A stretch of 64,000 bases of DNA from Aurantiochytrium sp. KH105 (Eukaryota > Sar > Bigyra > Thraustochytrida > Thraustochytriidae), in contig BGKB01000014.1 of the NCBI GenBank assembly GCA_003116975.1, positions 142,601 to 206,600 of the forward strand, given 5' to 3'. Shown here in pieces: positions 38,088 through 47,218 of this stretch. The stretch's first letter is position 1. Each line of letters begins with the position of its first letter. The notes under the pieces are model-generated. The model ran no database searches. It saw nothing but the letters and a program-made list of their open reading frames with translations, and was not told the origin of the DNA. The position numbers and the translations under genes are program-made.

Positions 38088-39220
38088 AGTGTGCTTTCAA
38101 TCGCGGTCCTCTCGCCAACTTTGTTTGGTTCTCGCGCGCATACGCAGGCGACGCCAACCCCAACGCGTTGACCCTCAACGTGTCGGCACTCAAGCGGAGA
38201 GCTTTGCGGCAAATTTACGCTGCTGCCAGGTAAAAGTGAGCAATGGTTCACGTTCTGCTCACGACGCACGACACTCGGCGCGTCGCAGCGCGACGTTGCA
38301 GCCGAGGCAGCGCGCGCAGTACGCGCGAGCTCACTACTCTTTCGCGCTTAGCTTTGTTGCCCTGCCTCTCATTGACGGCAAAGGCTCTTCGATCTGATTC
38401 GTACGCTCGTTCAAGCGAGATTAAGTGACAAGGAAGGAAATCAGTGAGAATGGAAGGGGAGATCCTTTGTCGCCGCAAGTCAATCAAGTCTTCCGAAGCA
38501 CTTCTAAACAAAGAAGAAGAGCTCACCAACCCAACCCAAGCCAACCCGCCGCCTCGGCTCTCCCCCCCCTCCCCCCCCAAAAAGAAAACGCGCCTTTCTC
38601 TCCTACACGCTGCCATAGACATTCACCTACACGCTCAAGTGTCTCGGCGCCGCGCTCCAACCCGCTCGTCGATTCTTTCGCCCGCCCGAGCCGCTGCTAT
38701 CAGGCATTCATCCAGTCAACAGCCGCAGGCCGCCCGTCCCGCCGCGGCACAGCTGTGTCAACGGATCTCTCCCAAGCACAGGATATTCTCGCTCAGACGA
38801 GGCTCTGTCCGACGCAGCGGATGACGCTTTTTTTTCTTTTGTTATTCTCTTTTTTCCCCTCCGTTTCTCCTTCATTCGCTGTCATTCGTCCATTGTCTCC
38901 CTTCTGCCTTGTTTGTTCCTCTTGTTTTCTGTTTTTGTTTTCTGTTGTTGTTTTCTGTTTTTTCTTATATTTTTTTCTTCTCGTTTCCTTCTCGGCAAGG
39001 GCAGAAAAGCAAAAGCAATCTCGGATCCTCTCGAGGCCTCGCGCGCGATCGGGAGCGAGGCGGCGACGCAGACGCGCGCGCGGCAGGTCGCGGCGACGGC
39101 AGCGCCGCGCGCAGAGGCCGCGTGGACGCGCGGGGCCCGACTCCCCGCGCGGCGCGACAAGCAAGGCTCGAGGAGGCTCGCTCGGGCCGGCCGACCCGAC
39201 CGCGACGCGCGAGGCCGAGG
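38088..39220. other. divergent promoter region (IQ/WW gene and GH5 gene)
   Basis: About 1.1 kb separate the two divergent start codons. The section at 38800-38995 is a long T/C-rich stretch typical of a leader or intron polypyrimidine tract. The GH5 frame is open through it from 38909, but its Phe/Ser-rich translation does not look like protein. I see no separate gene. Confidence 0.5.
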
Positions 39221-42200
39221 ATGTCGACGTCGACCCTGGCCGAGGCCGACGAGTACCACCTGCCCTCGGACCCGGCCGCGAGGTCGCCGCTGCGCAGGAA
39301 CCCGACGCTGTTGCGGGCCGAGGCCTCGTCGCTGTCGACGGACGAGACCGGCGAGGAGACCGCGGCGCTCCCGCGATGGACCGACGAACTCAAGGCCGGC
39401 TCCCCAACGACGCGGAGCGTTGTCGTCCACGAGCCCGGGTTTTATGTGCTGCGTTTCGCGGCCATGCACGGCGGCCTGAAGAGTGCAGAGACTAAAGGGA
39501 AAACCGCGTCCGCAACGACAGCAACCTCTGCGGGAAATGCCGAAAGTGAATCAGGTAAACGCGAGTCTCTTGAGGAAATGGCACGGAGCTTGTCGACACG
39601 GAAGCGTCTCTCAAAGCGCGAGCGCTTTCGGGCAAAAATGGCCTCTTTTCGTAGCTCAACGACAAGCACGTCATTGGCAGCAGGTGGCGCGGGTGCAAAT
39701 GCCACTTCTGCAGGTTTTTCCTCACCTCCCTCGTCTTCCAGGACTCGTGGCGTCAAGATCGACATCCGTGTTCGTGACGTTCACCATCTCGCAGTTGTTG
39801 TCTTGAACTCATTTTCAGCCGACGCCGAGCCTTCTCTCGAGGATTATGCGAGCTATTTGCAGGCAAACGAAGCAAGCAATGGGGCAACTATTAACGGAAG
39901 TGGGTACGGCTCCACGCTGCGGTTGCGGAGCTCGTCGGCTGACGAGGCTTTGCCAAAAAAGCAGAATTCCCCTGGCACTACGGGAAGTACAGTGGCTGCG
40001 AGTCGAAAGAAGAAGAAGCCCAAGACGCAGGAATCTGCAATCCCTCCTACAAGGCTTGTGCTCTCGAGCGAAGGCGGAGTCGCAGCCACGGGGTCGTCGA
40101 GCTTTTACCTTGATCCAAGCAACGTTCCCGCCATCATCGAGACGTCCATGAAGACGTCCATCTCCCACATTGTGGTGAGCGAACTTTTTGTCTCCTTTCA
40201 AGGGGCTGTTCTTGGCGCTGCCGTGGAGCCACGGCAACGTCGAAGCTCCTCTCTGAACGCGATAAAGACACCCGCAGGCAAATTTTCACGAAAGAATGAC
40301 CTCGCGCTTCGACTCGGTTCGGGCAGAGCCTCGTTGCGCGATAACGTGCGTCCGCAGTCTGCGCGAAATAGCAAGCGAAAATCGTTCAATTTTAGCGTTG
40401 ACGATATCGAGGTGCGCCCCCTCGATCGCTTTGCAGACAGCTCCGATGCTCACTCTGAAGGTGAGCCCGAAGGTGTCGATCTTGCAGATCGTCTTTTGAC
40501 CTCGTTCACGCCACAGCCAGACGAAGTAACAATTGCAGCGACCCAAGAGGCCGACCCCGAAAGCCCGCCCGCAGTACCACCTGCTGGCAGCGTAGCAATG
40601 TCAAATCGTCACCGTCGTGCCATGTCTCTCTTTGCACGGTACTCGGACATGACGACCTTGTCACAAGACGAAGACGCGGATGACGGTGAAAGCGAGGAAG
40701 GGCCGGAGGGCGCTTTGCTCGCGGGACAAACCTTGGCCTCCGAGGAAGACGACAATGAAGAGGATGAGGCAGCGCCAACGGAGCACGTCGAATTCGCTTC
40801 GAAGCGCAAACCTCCGCGGCGGCGAAAGCTATCCGCAAAGCCTGCTCATGTCAGTGCTATGGCAACCCCTGAGATGAGTCCCGCGGGTCTGCCACAGACG
40901 CCATTTGAACGTATTTGGGAAGATCTAGGAGACTCAAGATCTTCTGTCTCATTTCGTGAGCTGAATCGTTTGCTCCGCGACGTTCCTATCAAGTTGAAAC
41001 CTCTCGTGACGCAAGGCCGGTGGTTTTACGAATTCAATGGGCCAGGTGAACCGCTTGGGCGTGCAGTGCTTTTGCGCGGCGTGAACCTTTCCGGGAACGT
41101 TAAGCTGCCTTTCGCTCCTGATTCACGTTCGCATGTTCGGGTTGATTGGGGCACTCTTAAAGACCCGGCCGCTGCCGCAGCGTTGTCCTTTGTGGGCCGG
41201 CCGTTTCCTTTGGAAGAGGCTCATGAACACTTTTCGCGGCTGAGGCGCTGGGGCTTCAACTGCTTTCGTTTCCTCGTCACCTGGGAAGCTATCGAACATG
41301 CTGGACCGGGCCAGTACGACGCCGAGTACTTGGACTATGTAGAGGCAATGGTGCGCATAGCAGGCACGTATGGCTTCTACGCCTTTATCGATCCGCATCA
41401 AGACGTGTGGAGTCGAATGACGGGCGGGTCTGGTGCACCAGCTTGGACGTTGACGGCTGCCGGTCTTGACCTTTCTAAATTGGAGGCAAGCGAGGCTGCG
41501 TTCACGCATAATGCTGCGACAGACCCAGCCAAGTTTCAGCGCATGTCCTGGCCCCAAAATTACCAACGTTTTGCAGCCGCGCACATGTTCACTTTGTTTT
41601 GGGGAGGGAATGACTTTGCGCCCGAGTTTGCTGTTGCGGGTGGTATTCCCATTCAAGAGTATCTGCAGCGACACTTTATTGATGCCATGCTTCAAGTCGC
41701 GTATCGCGTCAAGGATATGCCTCACGTTGTGGGCTTTGACAGCTTTAACGAGCCCTCGCCAGGCTTCATCGGCAGTCGTCTGGATGGACTTCCCGAAGTG
41801 ATCATCCCACCTGGCCCGGTGTTCCGGCCCATTGATGCGATGGTCACTGCGGCCGGTCACACCTCGAGTGTGGGGCGTGCAAACTCGATTGGACTCATCA
41901 CGGGCCGTTATAAGGCTAACCCGACGCAAACACGGGTATGGCGCGAGGGCGTTGCAGACGTGTGGGAGCAACACGGCGTGTACGATGTGCAAACCACCAC
42001 AAACGAGAATGGCGCCAAGGTCCGGGTGGCGCGAATTCTTCAAAACGAGTACTTTTGCAACTTCCCGCGCGGGAGCGCCTCTGTTGGCAAGGTGGAGTTC
42101 TTTCGGGACTATTTGCGGCCTTTTATGGTTCTCTACATTAGTCGTATTCGTGCACTCATGCCTCGCGCGATCCTTTTTGCCGAAGGAGATGGCTTTGGAG

Positions 42201-43057
42201 AAAAAGAATTTGTCTGGGATCACGCCGATCCTCGTGGGGTTGTGAACGCCTCGCACTGGTACGATGGTTTTACCTTGTTTACGGCAAACTTCAATCCGCG
42301 TTTCTCCGTCGACGTTTCAACCAAACTTCCGGTTTTCGGCGCCAGTCGCATTTACAATATGCACATGCGGGATCTCAAGGCTATATCAGAGCTGCCACGC
42401 GCGCTAGATGGCGCGCGTATGGAGATGCCGACTCTGATTGGCGAGTTTGGCATTCCCTTCAACATGAACAACAAGTATGGTTTCAAAACGGGGGATTTTC
42501 GCATGCATGAGCGCGCCATGTCCGTGTACTACGATGTGATGGACGCCTTGCAGCTGCACTCGACGCAATGGAACTACTGCGGGGACAACTGCAACGATTG
42601 GGGCGATAATTGGAATCTGGAGGATCTTTCGTTGTTTTCGCGCGATCAGCAGTCCGAGTCGGCCGAAAAGGACATTGAGTCTGGTGGACGTGGCACTCGC
42701 GGCTTTTCGCGTCCCTTTGCGCCTTTCGTGTGTGGTATGCCAACGTTGACGCTCTTTCAGCGCAGGGCCCGCTCATTTGAGCACTCGTACGAGCCCAATC
42801 CTCGCAACTTCGAGTACGGAAACCTGGAGTTTGCCACAGAAATTTTTGTTCCTGATATCCAGTACGTAGCGCGCGCGACATCCTCCGTAGTTCAATTTGA
42901 TGTTGTTGTGGAGGGCGGCAAGTTCAAAATGCTTCGGCAACCCGGTCGGCACATTCTCTATGTTTGGGCGGACCAGGAGGCCCTCGAGGCCTCAAATCAC
43001 ATGAAGTGTGTCACGATTCGCATCTTCTTCCCCATTGCCGCGGATGCAAGCGGTTGA
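39221..43057 (+). CDS. glycoside hydrolase family 5 protein, endoglycoceramidase/sterylglucosidase-like, with long N-terminal extension
   Basis: This 1278-residue protein has a GH5 catalytic module in the C-terminal half (about 595-1120). Motifs: RGVNLSGNVK at the domain start, WGFNCFRFLVTWEAIEH, FIDPHQDVWSR, the acid/base Glu E844 in FNEPSPGFIG, the nucleophile Glu E1075 in LIGEFGIPFN, and a conserved QWNYCGDNCNDWGDNWN stretch. These fit the fungal/protist group of glucosylceramidases and sterylglucosidases (EGCrP2-like). A C-terminal beta-rich module follows. Residues 1-590 are unusual: Ser/Arg-rich and acidic segments around a small conserved-looking block (IDIRVRDVHHLAVVVLNSF). No signal peptide starts at this ATG, so it is probably cytosolic. 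Role: cleavage of glycosylated lipids. I chose ATG 39221; the upstream frame is a pyrimidine-rich leader. Confidence 0.86.
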   Translation: MSTSTLAEADEYHLPSDPAARSPLRRNPTLLRAEASSLSTDETGEETAALPRWTDELKAGSPTTRSVVVHEPGFYVLRFAAMHGGLKSAETKGKTASATTATSAGNAESESGKRESLEEMARSLSTRKRLSKRERFRAKMASFRSSTTSTSLAAGGAGANATSAGFSSPPSSSRTRGVKIDIRVRDVHHLAVVVLNSFSADAEPSLEDYASYLQANEASNGATINGSGYGSTLRLRSSSADEALPKKQNSPGTTGSTVAASRKKKKPKTQESAIPPTRLVLSSEGGVAATGSSSFYLDPSNVPAIIETSMKTSISHIVVSELFVSFQGAVLGAAVEPRQRRSSSLNAIKTPAGKFSRKNDLALRLGSGRASLRDNVRPQSARNSKRKSFNFSVDDIEVRPLDRFADSSDAHSEGEPEGVDLADRLLTSFTPQPDEVTIAATQEADPESPPAVPPAGSVAMSNRHRRAMSLFARYSDMTTLSQDEDADDGESEEGPEGALLAGQTLASEEDDNEEDEAAPTEHVEFASKRKPPRRRKLSAKPAHVSAMATPEMSPAGLPQTPFERIWEDLGDSRSSVSFRELNRLLRDVPIKLKPLVTQGRWFYEFNGPGEPLGRAVLLRGVNLSGNVKLPFAPDSRSHVRVDWGTLKDPAAAAALSFVGRPFPLEEAHEHFSRLRRWGFNCFRFLVTWEAIEHAGPGQYDAEYLDYVEAMVRIAGTYGFYAFIDPHQDVWSRMTGGSGAPAWTLTAAGLDLSKLEASEAAFTHNAATDPAKFQRMSWPQNYQRFAAAHMFTLFWGGNDFAPEFAVAGGIPIQEYLQRHFIDAMLQVAYRVKDMPHVVGFDSFNEPSPGFIGSRLDGLPEVIIPPGPVFRPIDAMVTAAGHTSSVGRANSIGLITGRYKANPTQTRVWREGVADVWEQHGVYDVQTTTNENGAKVRVARILQNEYFCNFPRGSASVGKVEFFRDYLRPFMVLYISRIRALMPRAILFAEGDGFGEKEFVWDHADPRGVVNASHWYDGFTLFTANFNPRFSVDVSTKLPVFGASRIYNMHMRDLKAISELPRALDGARMEMPTLIGEFGIPFNMNNKYGFKTGDFRMHERAMSVYYDVMDALQLHSTQWNYCGDNCNDWGDNWNLEDLSLFSRDQQSESAEKDIESGGRGTRGFSRPFAPFVCGMPTLTLFQRRARSFEHSYEPNPRNFEYGNLEFATEIFVPDIQYVARATSSVVQFDVVVEGGKFKMLRQPGRHILYVWADQEALEASNHMKCVTIRIFFPIAADASG

Positions 43058-43173
43058 CTGTAGACTTTTATCTCGAGGCGCGAGTTTGCGTTTCCTTTTT
43101 GTGCTTGATTTTGATTAACTTTGATTGAATGAATGATGTGCAAGTCTGAGATGGATGGGCCAGGCTTTGTTTG

Positions 43174-43722
43174 CTACGGAAGGTCTCTCCGACCAGGTAG
43201 GCCCTCTAAACTTGCGCCAGGTTTAGTTTTGGCAGCCTCGTTCCACTTGCGTGGGGAAATATACCACGCAGTTCCGTAGGGGCTCGACTTGACGCCCTGC
43301 GATTCCAATGCGTCGACGAGCGCCGCTCGCTTTGTATCGATCGCAAAGTCGTATTCTTCTTGGTCCAAAATCTGTTCTTCGGTGAGCATTTCGTGGGGAA
43401 GCCGGGTGGCAAGCTCAAGACGGTCCGATGCCTGCCATAATATGGGCGCGTCTTGGCGGAGTGTTTCACCTTCGCTCTCGTCCTCGCTATCGCTGTCGCT
43501 GTCGACTACATCGCGGAGTTCTCCCTCTTTGCTTTGACTCTTTCGTGTGACACTTTCTTGGCGGTGCTCCTCGCTGGGCGCGCTGCAGAGGTCGTTTCTC
43601 TGCTCGTGACTTGTGACGTCTTCAAGCTCCTCGTCCTCGAACTGACTGAGTTTCTCGCGACGTTCCTGCACGAGGTTCTGGAGCAAAACGTCGAGTTCGC
43701 CGAGCTGATTTTTCAGATTCAT
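43174..43722 (-). CDS. hypothetical acidic coiled-coil protein, 182 aa
   Basis: I do not recognise a family. The N-terminal 30 residues look like a short coiled coil (LGELDVLLQNLVQERREKL). The middle is strongly acidic with SDSDSEDESEGE, a likely casein-kinase-2 target. The C-terminal half has an ordered-looking segment ending in GTAWYISPRKWNEA, which faintly recalls the DUSP-type Trp/Ile motif; I do not press that. The start is ATG 43722. It is convergent with the GH5 gene (116 bp apart) and divergent from the TMEM19-like gene, whose promoter it may share. Confidence 0.65.
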   Translation of the reverse strand: MNLKNQLGELDVLLQNLVQERREKLSQFEDEELEDVTSHEQRNDLCSAPSEEHRQESVTRKSQSKEGELRDVVDSDSDSEDESEGETLRQDAPILWQASDRLELATRLPHEMLTEEQILDQEEYDFAIDTKRAALVDALESQGVKSSPYGTAWYISPRKWNEAAKTKPGASLEGLPGRRDLP

Positions 43723-44112
43723 TGGGAGTTGACCGACCCCTGGAAAAAGAGAATCACGTCGTCGTTGGAGCCACGACCAACACGCACGAGCGCGTGCGCG
43801 TTCTGGTCTGCAGCTTTACAATTTTAAGAAAAAAAGGAGAATGCAACAAACAAGAGAACGAGGCCTGGTCTTTGTTGTCTGTAACGCAACTTTGTTCCGA
43901 ATCTGATCCGCAATGGTTCCGCACAGGAAGAAGAAGACAAAAAGCAAAGATCTGAGTGAGCTCACAAACCCATCGTGCAGCGCGAGAGCGGCGAAACTCA
44001 CACGTCCTCGGCAGTCCGCTGCGTATTGGCGAAGAGCGGGGGCCTCACCGGCGACTTTACAGGGCGCTCTGCGGCTATTGCCACTGCCGCCGCCGCCGCC
44101 GCCGCCAAGCTA
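43723..44112. other. bidirectional promoter region
   Basis: 390 bp separate the divergent small acidic protein and the TMEM19-like gene. The right end is a GCC-rich run. No gene is seen. Confidence 0.5.
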
Positions 44113-44982
44113 ATGTCGGCGTCGGATGGCGCGACGTGGTCCATGGCGGCCGCACGCGTGGGCGGCTCGCTTGCGTTCGCTGGGCTCGTGGCTTACCGTG
44201 GCCTGCGCAAGAGAAGCCTGAACGTGCAAGGCGCCTCGGCTGCAATCGTTGTGGCTTCAGCGTCGATGGCGAGCCTCCCACGCAGCGGAATCAGCTTACT
44301 CGCGTTTTACCTTTCGGGATCGAAGTTGACCAAGGTGGCCGCGGAGAAAAAGGCTCTCCTAGACGATGAGTACCGTGAGGGAGGTCAGCGCGGCGCAGGT
44401 CAGGTGCTTGCATGCTCTCTTTTTGCGACACTTCTGGCCGTAGGGCACTTTTGCAAGTTTGGTTTTTGGGATGGTCCCTGGGATCAAGGCGGCATCTTGC
44501 ACAGCGCTGTTTTGCTTGGCACAGCGGCGCACTACGCAACTTGTGCAGCCGATACATGGGCGAGCGAAGTCGGCGTGCTGAACAAGTCTTGGCCTCGGCT
44601 CATCACCAGGCCTTGGGAGTCAGTTCCTCCGGGCACGAATGGTGGCGTGAGTGCGCTCGGTCTTGCAGCTTCATTTCTCGGGGGGATCTTTGCAGGTGCG
44701 GTGCTCATGCTTTCGGGACCCTTTTGTGCCGGTACGTCTTTTGGGCAAGAATGGCTCCTCGTTCCTATCAGTGGGGCGTTTGGGCTGCTGGGAAGTCTTG
44801 TTGACAGTCTGCTCGGTGCCACCTTGCAAGAAAGCCGCTACGACCAAGATCGAAAGTGTATTACTTTGCAAAAGACCGGCAAGCTCATTTGCGGTCGCGA
44901 CATTCTCGACAACCAGCAGGTCAATGTCGTATCCGTGCTGCTTGTTACTGCTCTTGGCTTTGCCATTCCTTACATTCTGTGA
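44113..44982 (+). CDS. TMEM19/DUF92 family membrane protein (VTE6-like)
   Basis: This 289-residue multi-pass membrane protein belongs to the TMEM19/DUF92 family. Members include plant VTE6, a phytyl-phosphate kinase, and prokaryotic CTP-dependent polyprenyl-phosphate kinases. Visible features are about six or seven hydrophobic spans, the conserved SGSKLTKVAAEKK segment after the second or third span, the DTWASEVGVLNKSWPRLITRPWESVPPGTNGGVS signature region, and SLVDSLLGATLQ near the C-terminus. The start is ATG 44113 (MSASDGATW); the frame extends upstream but only to a GTG and through an Ala run. Whether this organism uses it for isoprenoid salvage is not shown by the sequence. Confidence 0.85.
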   Translation: MSASDGATWSMAAARVGGSLAFAGLVAYRGLRKRSLNVQGASAAIVVASASMASLPRSGISLLAFYLSGSKLTKVAAEKKALLDDEYREGGQRGAGQVLACSLFATLLAVGHFCKFGFWDGPWDQGGILHSAVLLGTAAHYATCAADTWASEVGVLNKSWPRLITRPWESVPPGTNGGVSALGLAASFLGGIFAGAVLMLSGPFCAGTSFGQEWLLVPISGAFGLLGSLVDSLLGATLQESRYDQDRKCITLQKTGKLICGRDILDNQQVNVVSVLLVTALGFAIPYIL

Positions 44983-45350
44983 CATGCCGAAGATCGCGTT
45001 GACGAATGCGCTGTGTATGTGTAAGAAGATGAGTCCATCTTATGACATGCTTCTTGTCTTCGCTTTTGCAATTATCCCAAGTTCGGGATGCTATTCTTGA
45101 TCGTCCCACTTTCACCTTTTCTTTATTCGTTTTTAAAATTGCGGGCCGGACGACGCTTCTAGAAAGAAAGGGGGATGGGGTAATAATGGAATAATGATCT
45201 GGGTCTGATCTGAGAACTTGAACAAGAAGAAAAAAAAAACGAAACGGATCTGTGCCACTTGCTGCGAGTTCCTGTTCGACCTGAGAGCGGCAGACGCGCA
45301 AGAGACGCGGGCGCGTGCGCGAGGGCGTGCGCGGGAAGGGGGGCGGGGAG
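44983..45350. other. intergenic between TMEM19-like and EF-hand genes
   Basis: 368 bp of 3' flank and promoter. An A-rich stretch lies near 45220-45240 and a GC-rich leader just before the next ATG. No gene is seen. Confidence 0.55.
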
Positions 45351-45875
45351 ATGGATCGAAAGTTTCGTGCAGTGGCGCCAGACGAGCGCACGCCGCATGT
45401 CGAAGAGAGCGACACGGAATCGGAGCTGCAGCTCACGGAGGAGCAGCAGGAGCAGTTCAAGAAGGTGTTTGACCGATTCGACAAGGACAATGGCGGGACG
45501 ATCGACGCCGAGGAGCTAGAGGCAGCGATGCACGAACTCGGACAGAATCCGACCAAAGTAGAGCTGCAGGAGATGATTGAGGCAGTAGATGCAGACAAGT
45601 CCGGAACGATTGACTTTGCCGAATTCTTGAATATGATGCGCACCAAGATTCAGGACCGAGACACTGCAGAGGACCTCGTCGACGCCTTGCGGCTTTTTGA
45701 TCCGCGCCAGCAAGGTAGTGTCTCCGTGTCTGTGCTCAAACACGCGCTGCTTAATTTGGGTGAGAAAATGACGGAGGAGGAGGTAGACTTTGTCTTTGAG
45801 CGTCTTCCCCGCAACGAAGATGGCAAGTTCGATAATCAGGTCATTGCATCGACGCTTCTCTCCTCGTCGTGGTAG
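45351..45875 (+). CDS. centrin/calmodulin-like EF-hand protein
   Basis: This 174-residue four-EF-hand-fold protein resembles centrin, caltractin and calmodulin. EF1 (loop D44-E55, [12 protein letters not shown]) and EF2 (D80-E91, [12 protein letters not shown]) are complete. EF3 ([12 protein letters not shown]) lacks the terminal Glu, and EF4 ([12 protein letters not shown]) is degenerate, so only two sites are likely to bind Ca2+. The N-terminal extension of about 30 residues is charged, as in centrins. The start is ATG 45351. It could be a centrin-like basal-body or cytoskeletal protein or a light-chain-type partner for IQ proteins such as the one at 34062-38087; that pairing is speculation. 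Confidence 0.85.
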   Translation: MDRKFRAVAPDERTPHVEESDTESELQLTEEQQEQFKKVFDRFDKDNGGTIDAEELEAAMHELGQNPTKVELQEMIEAVDADKSGTIDFAEFLNMMRTKIQDRDTAEDLVDALRLFDPRQQGSVSVSVLKHALLNLGEKMTEEEVDFVFERLPRNEDGKFDNQVIASTLLSSSW

Positions 45876-46285
45876 TAAGCATACCAGCAATGATCGAGCA
45901 ATCGATTTTCCAAAGAGAAAATATGGTCCAGCTCAAGGAGATTGTTCTTCTTTTTCTTTTTCATCTCTGTGCGTGCACGAAAAAGTGCGTGGATTGTGAG
46001 AAAAAATATCCAATATAAAATGAACTCACTCACGAAACCTGAGCTAGGGGATGTGCGTACACGCAGGCTCATAAGCCTTTCCTATGAAAAAAAAAAAAGG
46101 GTTAGGAGACCCGCGTTCGCATGATGACGAGTGATTGCGAAAGAGATATAGAAAGAGAAGGGCCACGAACACGGGTGGAGACTCCACATAATGTTGTAGC
46201 GAGTCCGAGACGAAAGAAATGCACTAAAGAGACAACAATTTAACGGGTTGAGGTAGTTGCTGTTGTTGCCAAGGCATGTCCGATT
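45876..46285. other. convergent 3' intergenic region
   Basis: This lies between the EF-hand gene (plus) and PDX1 (minus). It is AT-rich with an A12 run near 46086 and presumably holds both 3' UTRs. No gene is seen. Confidence 0.6.
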
Positions 46286-47218
46286 TTACCAGGTGCCGTG
46301 GGGGGCAGGAGTGCCGTTGCCGTTGGCGGCAGAGCTGCCGCCCTCGCGGTCGCGGAAGTTGACGTGGTCCTTCTTGAGGTCAGAGATGCCAACCATGGCC
46401 TCACCAATGTTCTTCGAAAGCTCGGCGAGCTTCTTGGGGTCCTTGTAGTGAGTGACGGCGTCGACAATGGCCTTGGCGCGCTTGGCCGGGTCGCCGGACT
46501 TGAAGATGCCCGAGCCAACAAAGACACCATCGCAGCCAAGCTGCATGAGCATGGCGGCATCAGCAGGGGTGGCGACACCACCGGCGGCGAAGTTGACAAC
46601 GGGGAGGCGGCCCTCCTTGGCGCAGGCCTTGACGAGGTCGTAAGGGGCCTGGATGTCCTTGGCAAACACAAAGAGCTCGTTCTCGTCCATGGACTGGAGC
46701 TTGCGGAGCTCGCGCTGCACGGAGCGCTGGTGGCGGACAGCCTCGACGATGTTGCCGGTGCCGGCCTCGCCCTTGGTGCGGAGCATGGCGGCGCCCTCCT
46801 GGATACGGCGAAGAGCCTCGCCAAGGTTGCGGCAGCCGCAGACGAAGGGGACCTTGAAGTTGCGCTTGTTGATGTGGTTCTCCTCGTCGGCCATGGTGAG
46901 GACCTCAGACTCGTCAATGTAGTCGATCTCGATGGCCTCGAGGATCTGGGCCTCGACGAAGTGGCCGATACGGGCCTTGGCCATGACGGGGATGCTCACG
47001 GCCTCCTTGATGGCGAGGATCATGTCGGGGTCGCTCATGCGGGCGACGCCACCATCGCGGCGGAGGTCGGCGGGGATGCGCTCGAGGGCCATGACGGCGA
47101 CGGCGCCGGCGGCCTCGGCGACCTTGGCCTCCTCGGGGGTGGTCACGTCCATGATGACGCCACCGCAGAGCATGCGGGCGAGGCCGCGGTTCTCCATGAT
47201 CTTATCTTCGCCGGACAT
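46286..47218 (-). CDS. PDX1: pyridoxal 5'-phosphate synthase subunit PDX1 (PdxS/SNZ)
   Basis: This 310-residue protein is the synthase subunit of the deoxyxylulose-5-phosphate-independent vitamin B6 pathway. It condenses ribose 5-phosphate, glyceraldehyde 3-phosphate and ammonia to PLP; the ammonia comes from the glutaminase PDX2, which is not in this window. The (beta/alpha)8 fold is complete. The key residues fall at the canonical positions: D24 (MDVTT), K81 ([10 protein letters not shown]) and K149 ([10 protein letters not shown]). The phosphate-site GSGIF is present near the end. The start is ATG 47218. Codon choice is extremely biased to C/G endings, with few alternatives, more so than in its neighbours, suggesting strong expression. 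The promoter lies in the large GC-rich region to the right. Confidence 0.97.
   Translation of the reverse strand: MSGEDKIMENRGLARMLCGGVIMDVTTPEEAKVAEAAGAVAVMALERIPADLRRDGGVARMSDPDMILAIKEAVSIPVMAKARIGHFVEAQILEAIEIDYIDESEVLTMADEENHINKRNFKVPFVCGCRNLGEALRRIQEGAAMLRTKGEAGTGNIVEAVRHQRSVQRELRKLQSMDENELFVFAKDIQAPYDLVKACAKEGRLPVVNFAAGGVATPADAAMLMQLGCDGVFVGSGIFKSGDPAKRAKAIVDAVTHYKDPKKLAELSKNIGEAMVGISDLKKDHVNFRDREGGSSAANGNGTPAPHGTW

Noticed and set aside
38909-39220. N-terminal Phe-rich extension of the GH5 frame as a signal peptide
   Set aside because: It is encoded by a T/C-rich stretch with no ATG at its beginning and looks like leader or intron; ATG 39221 gives a better start.
41123-42256. 377-residue minus-strand open frame inside the GH5 gene
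   Set aside because: The GH5 catalytic motifs are on the plus strand here; this is a shadow frame.
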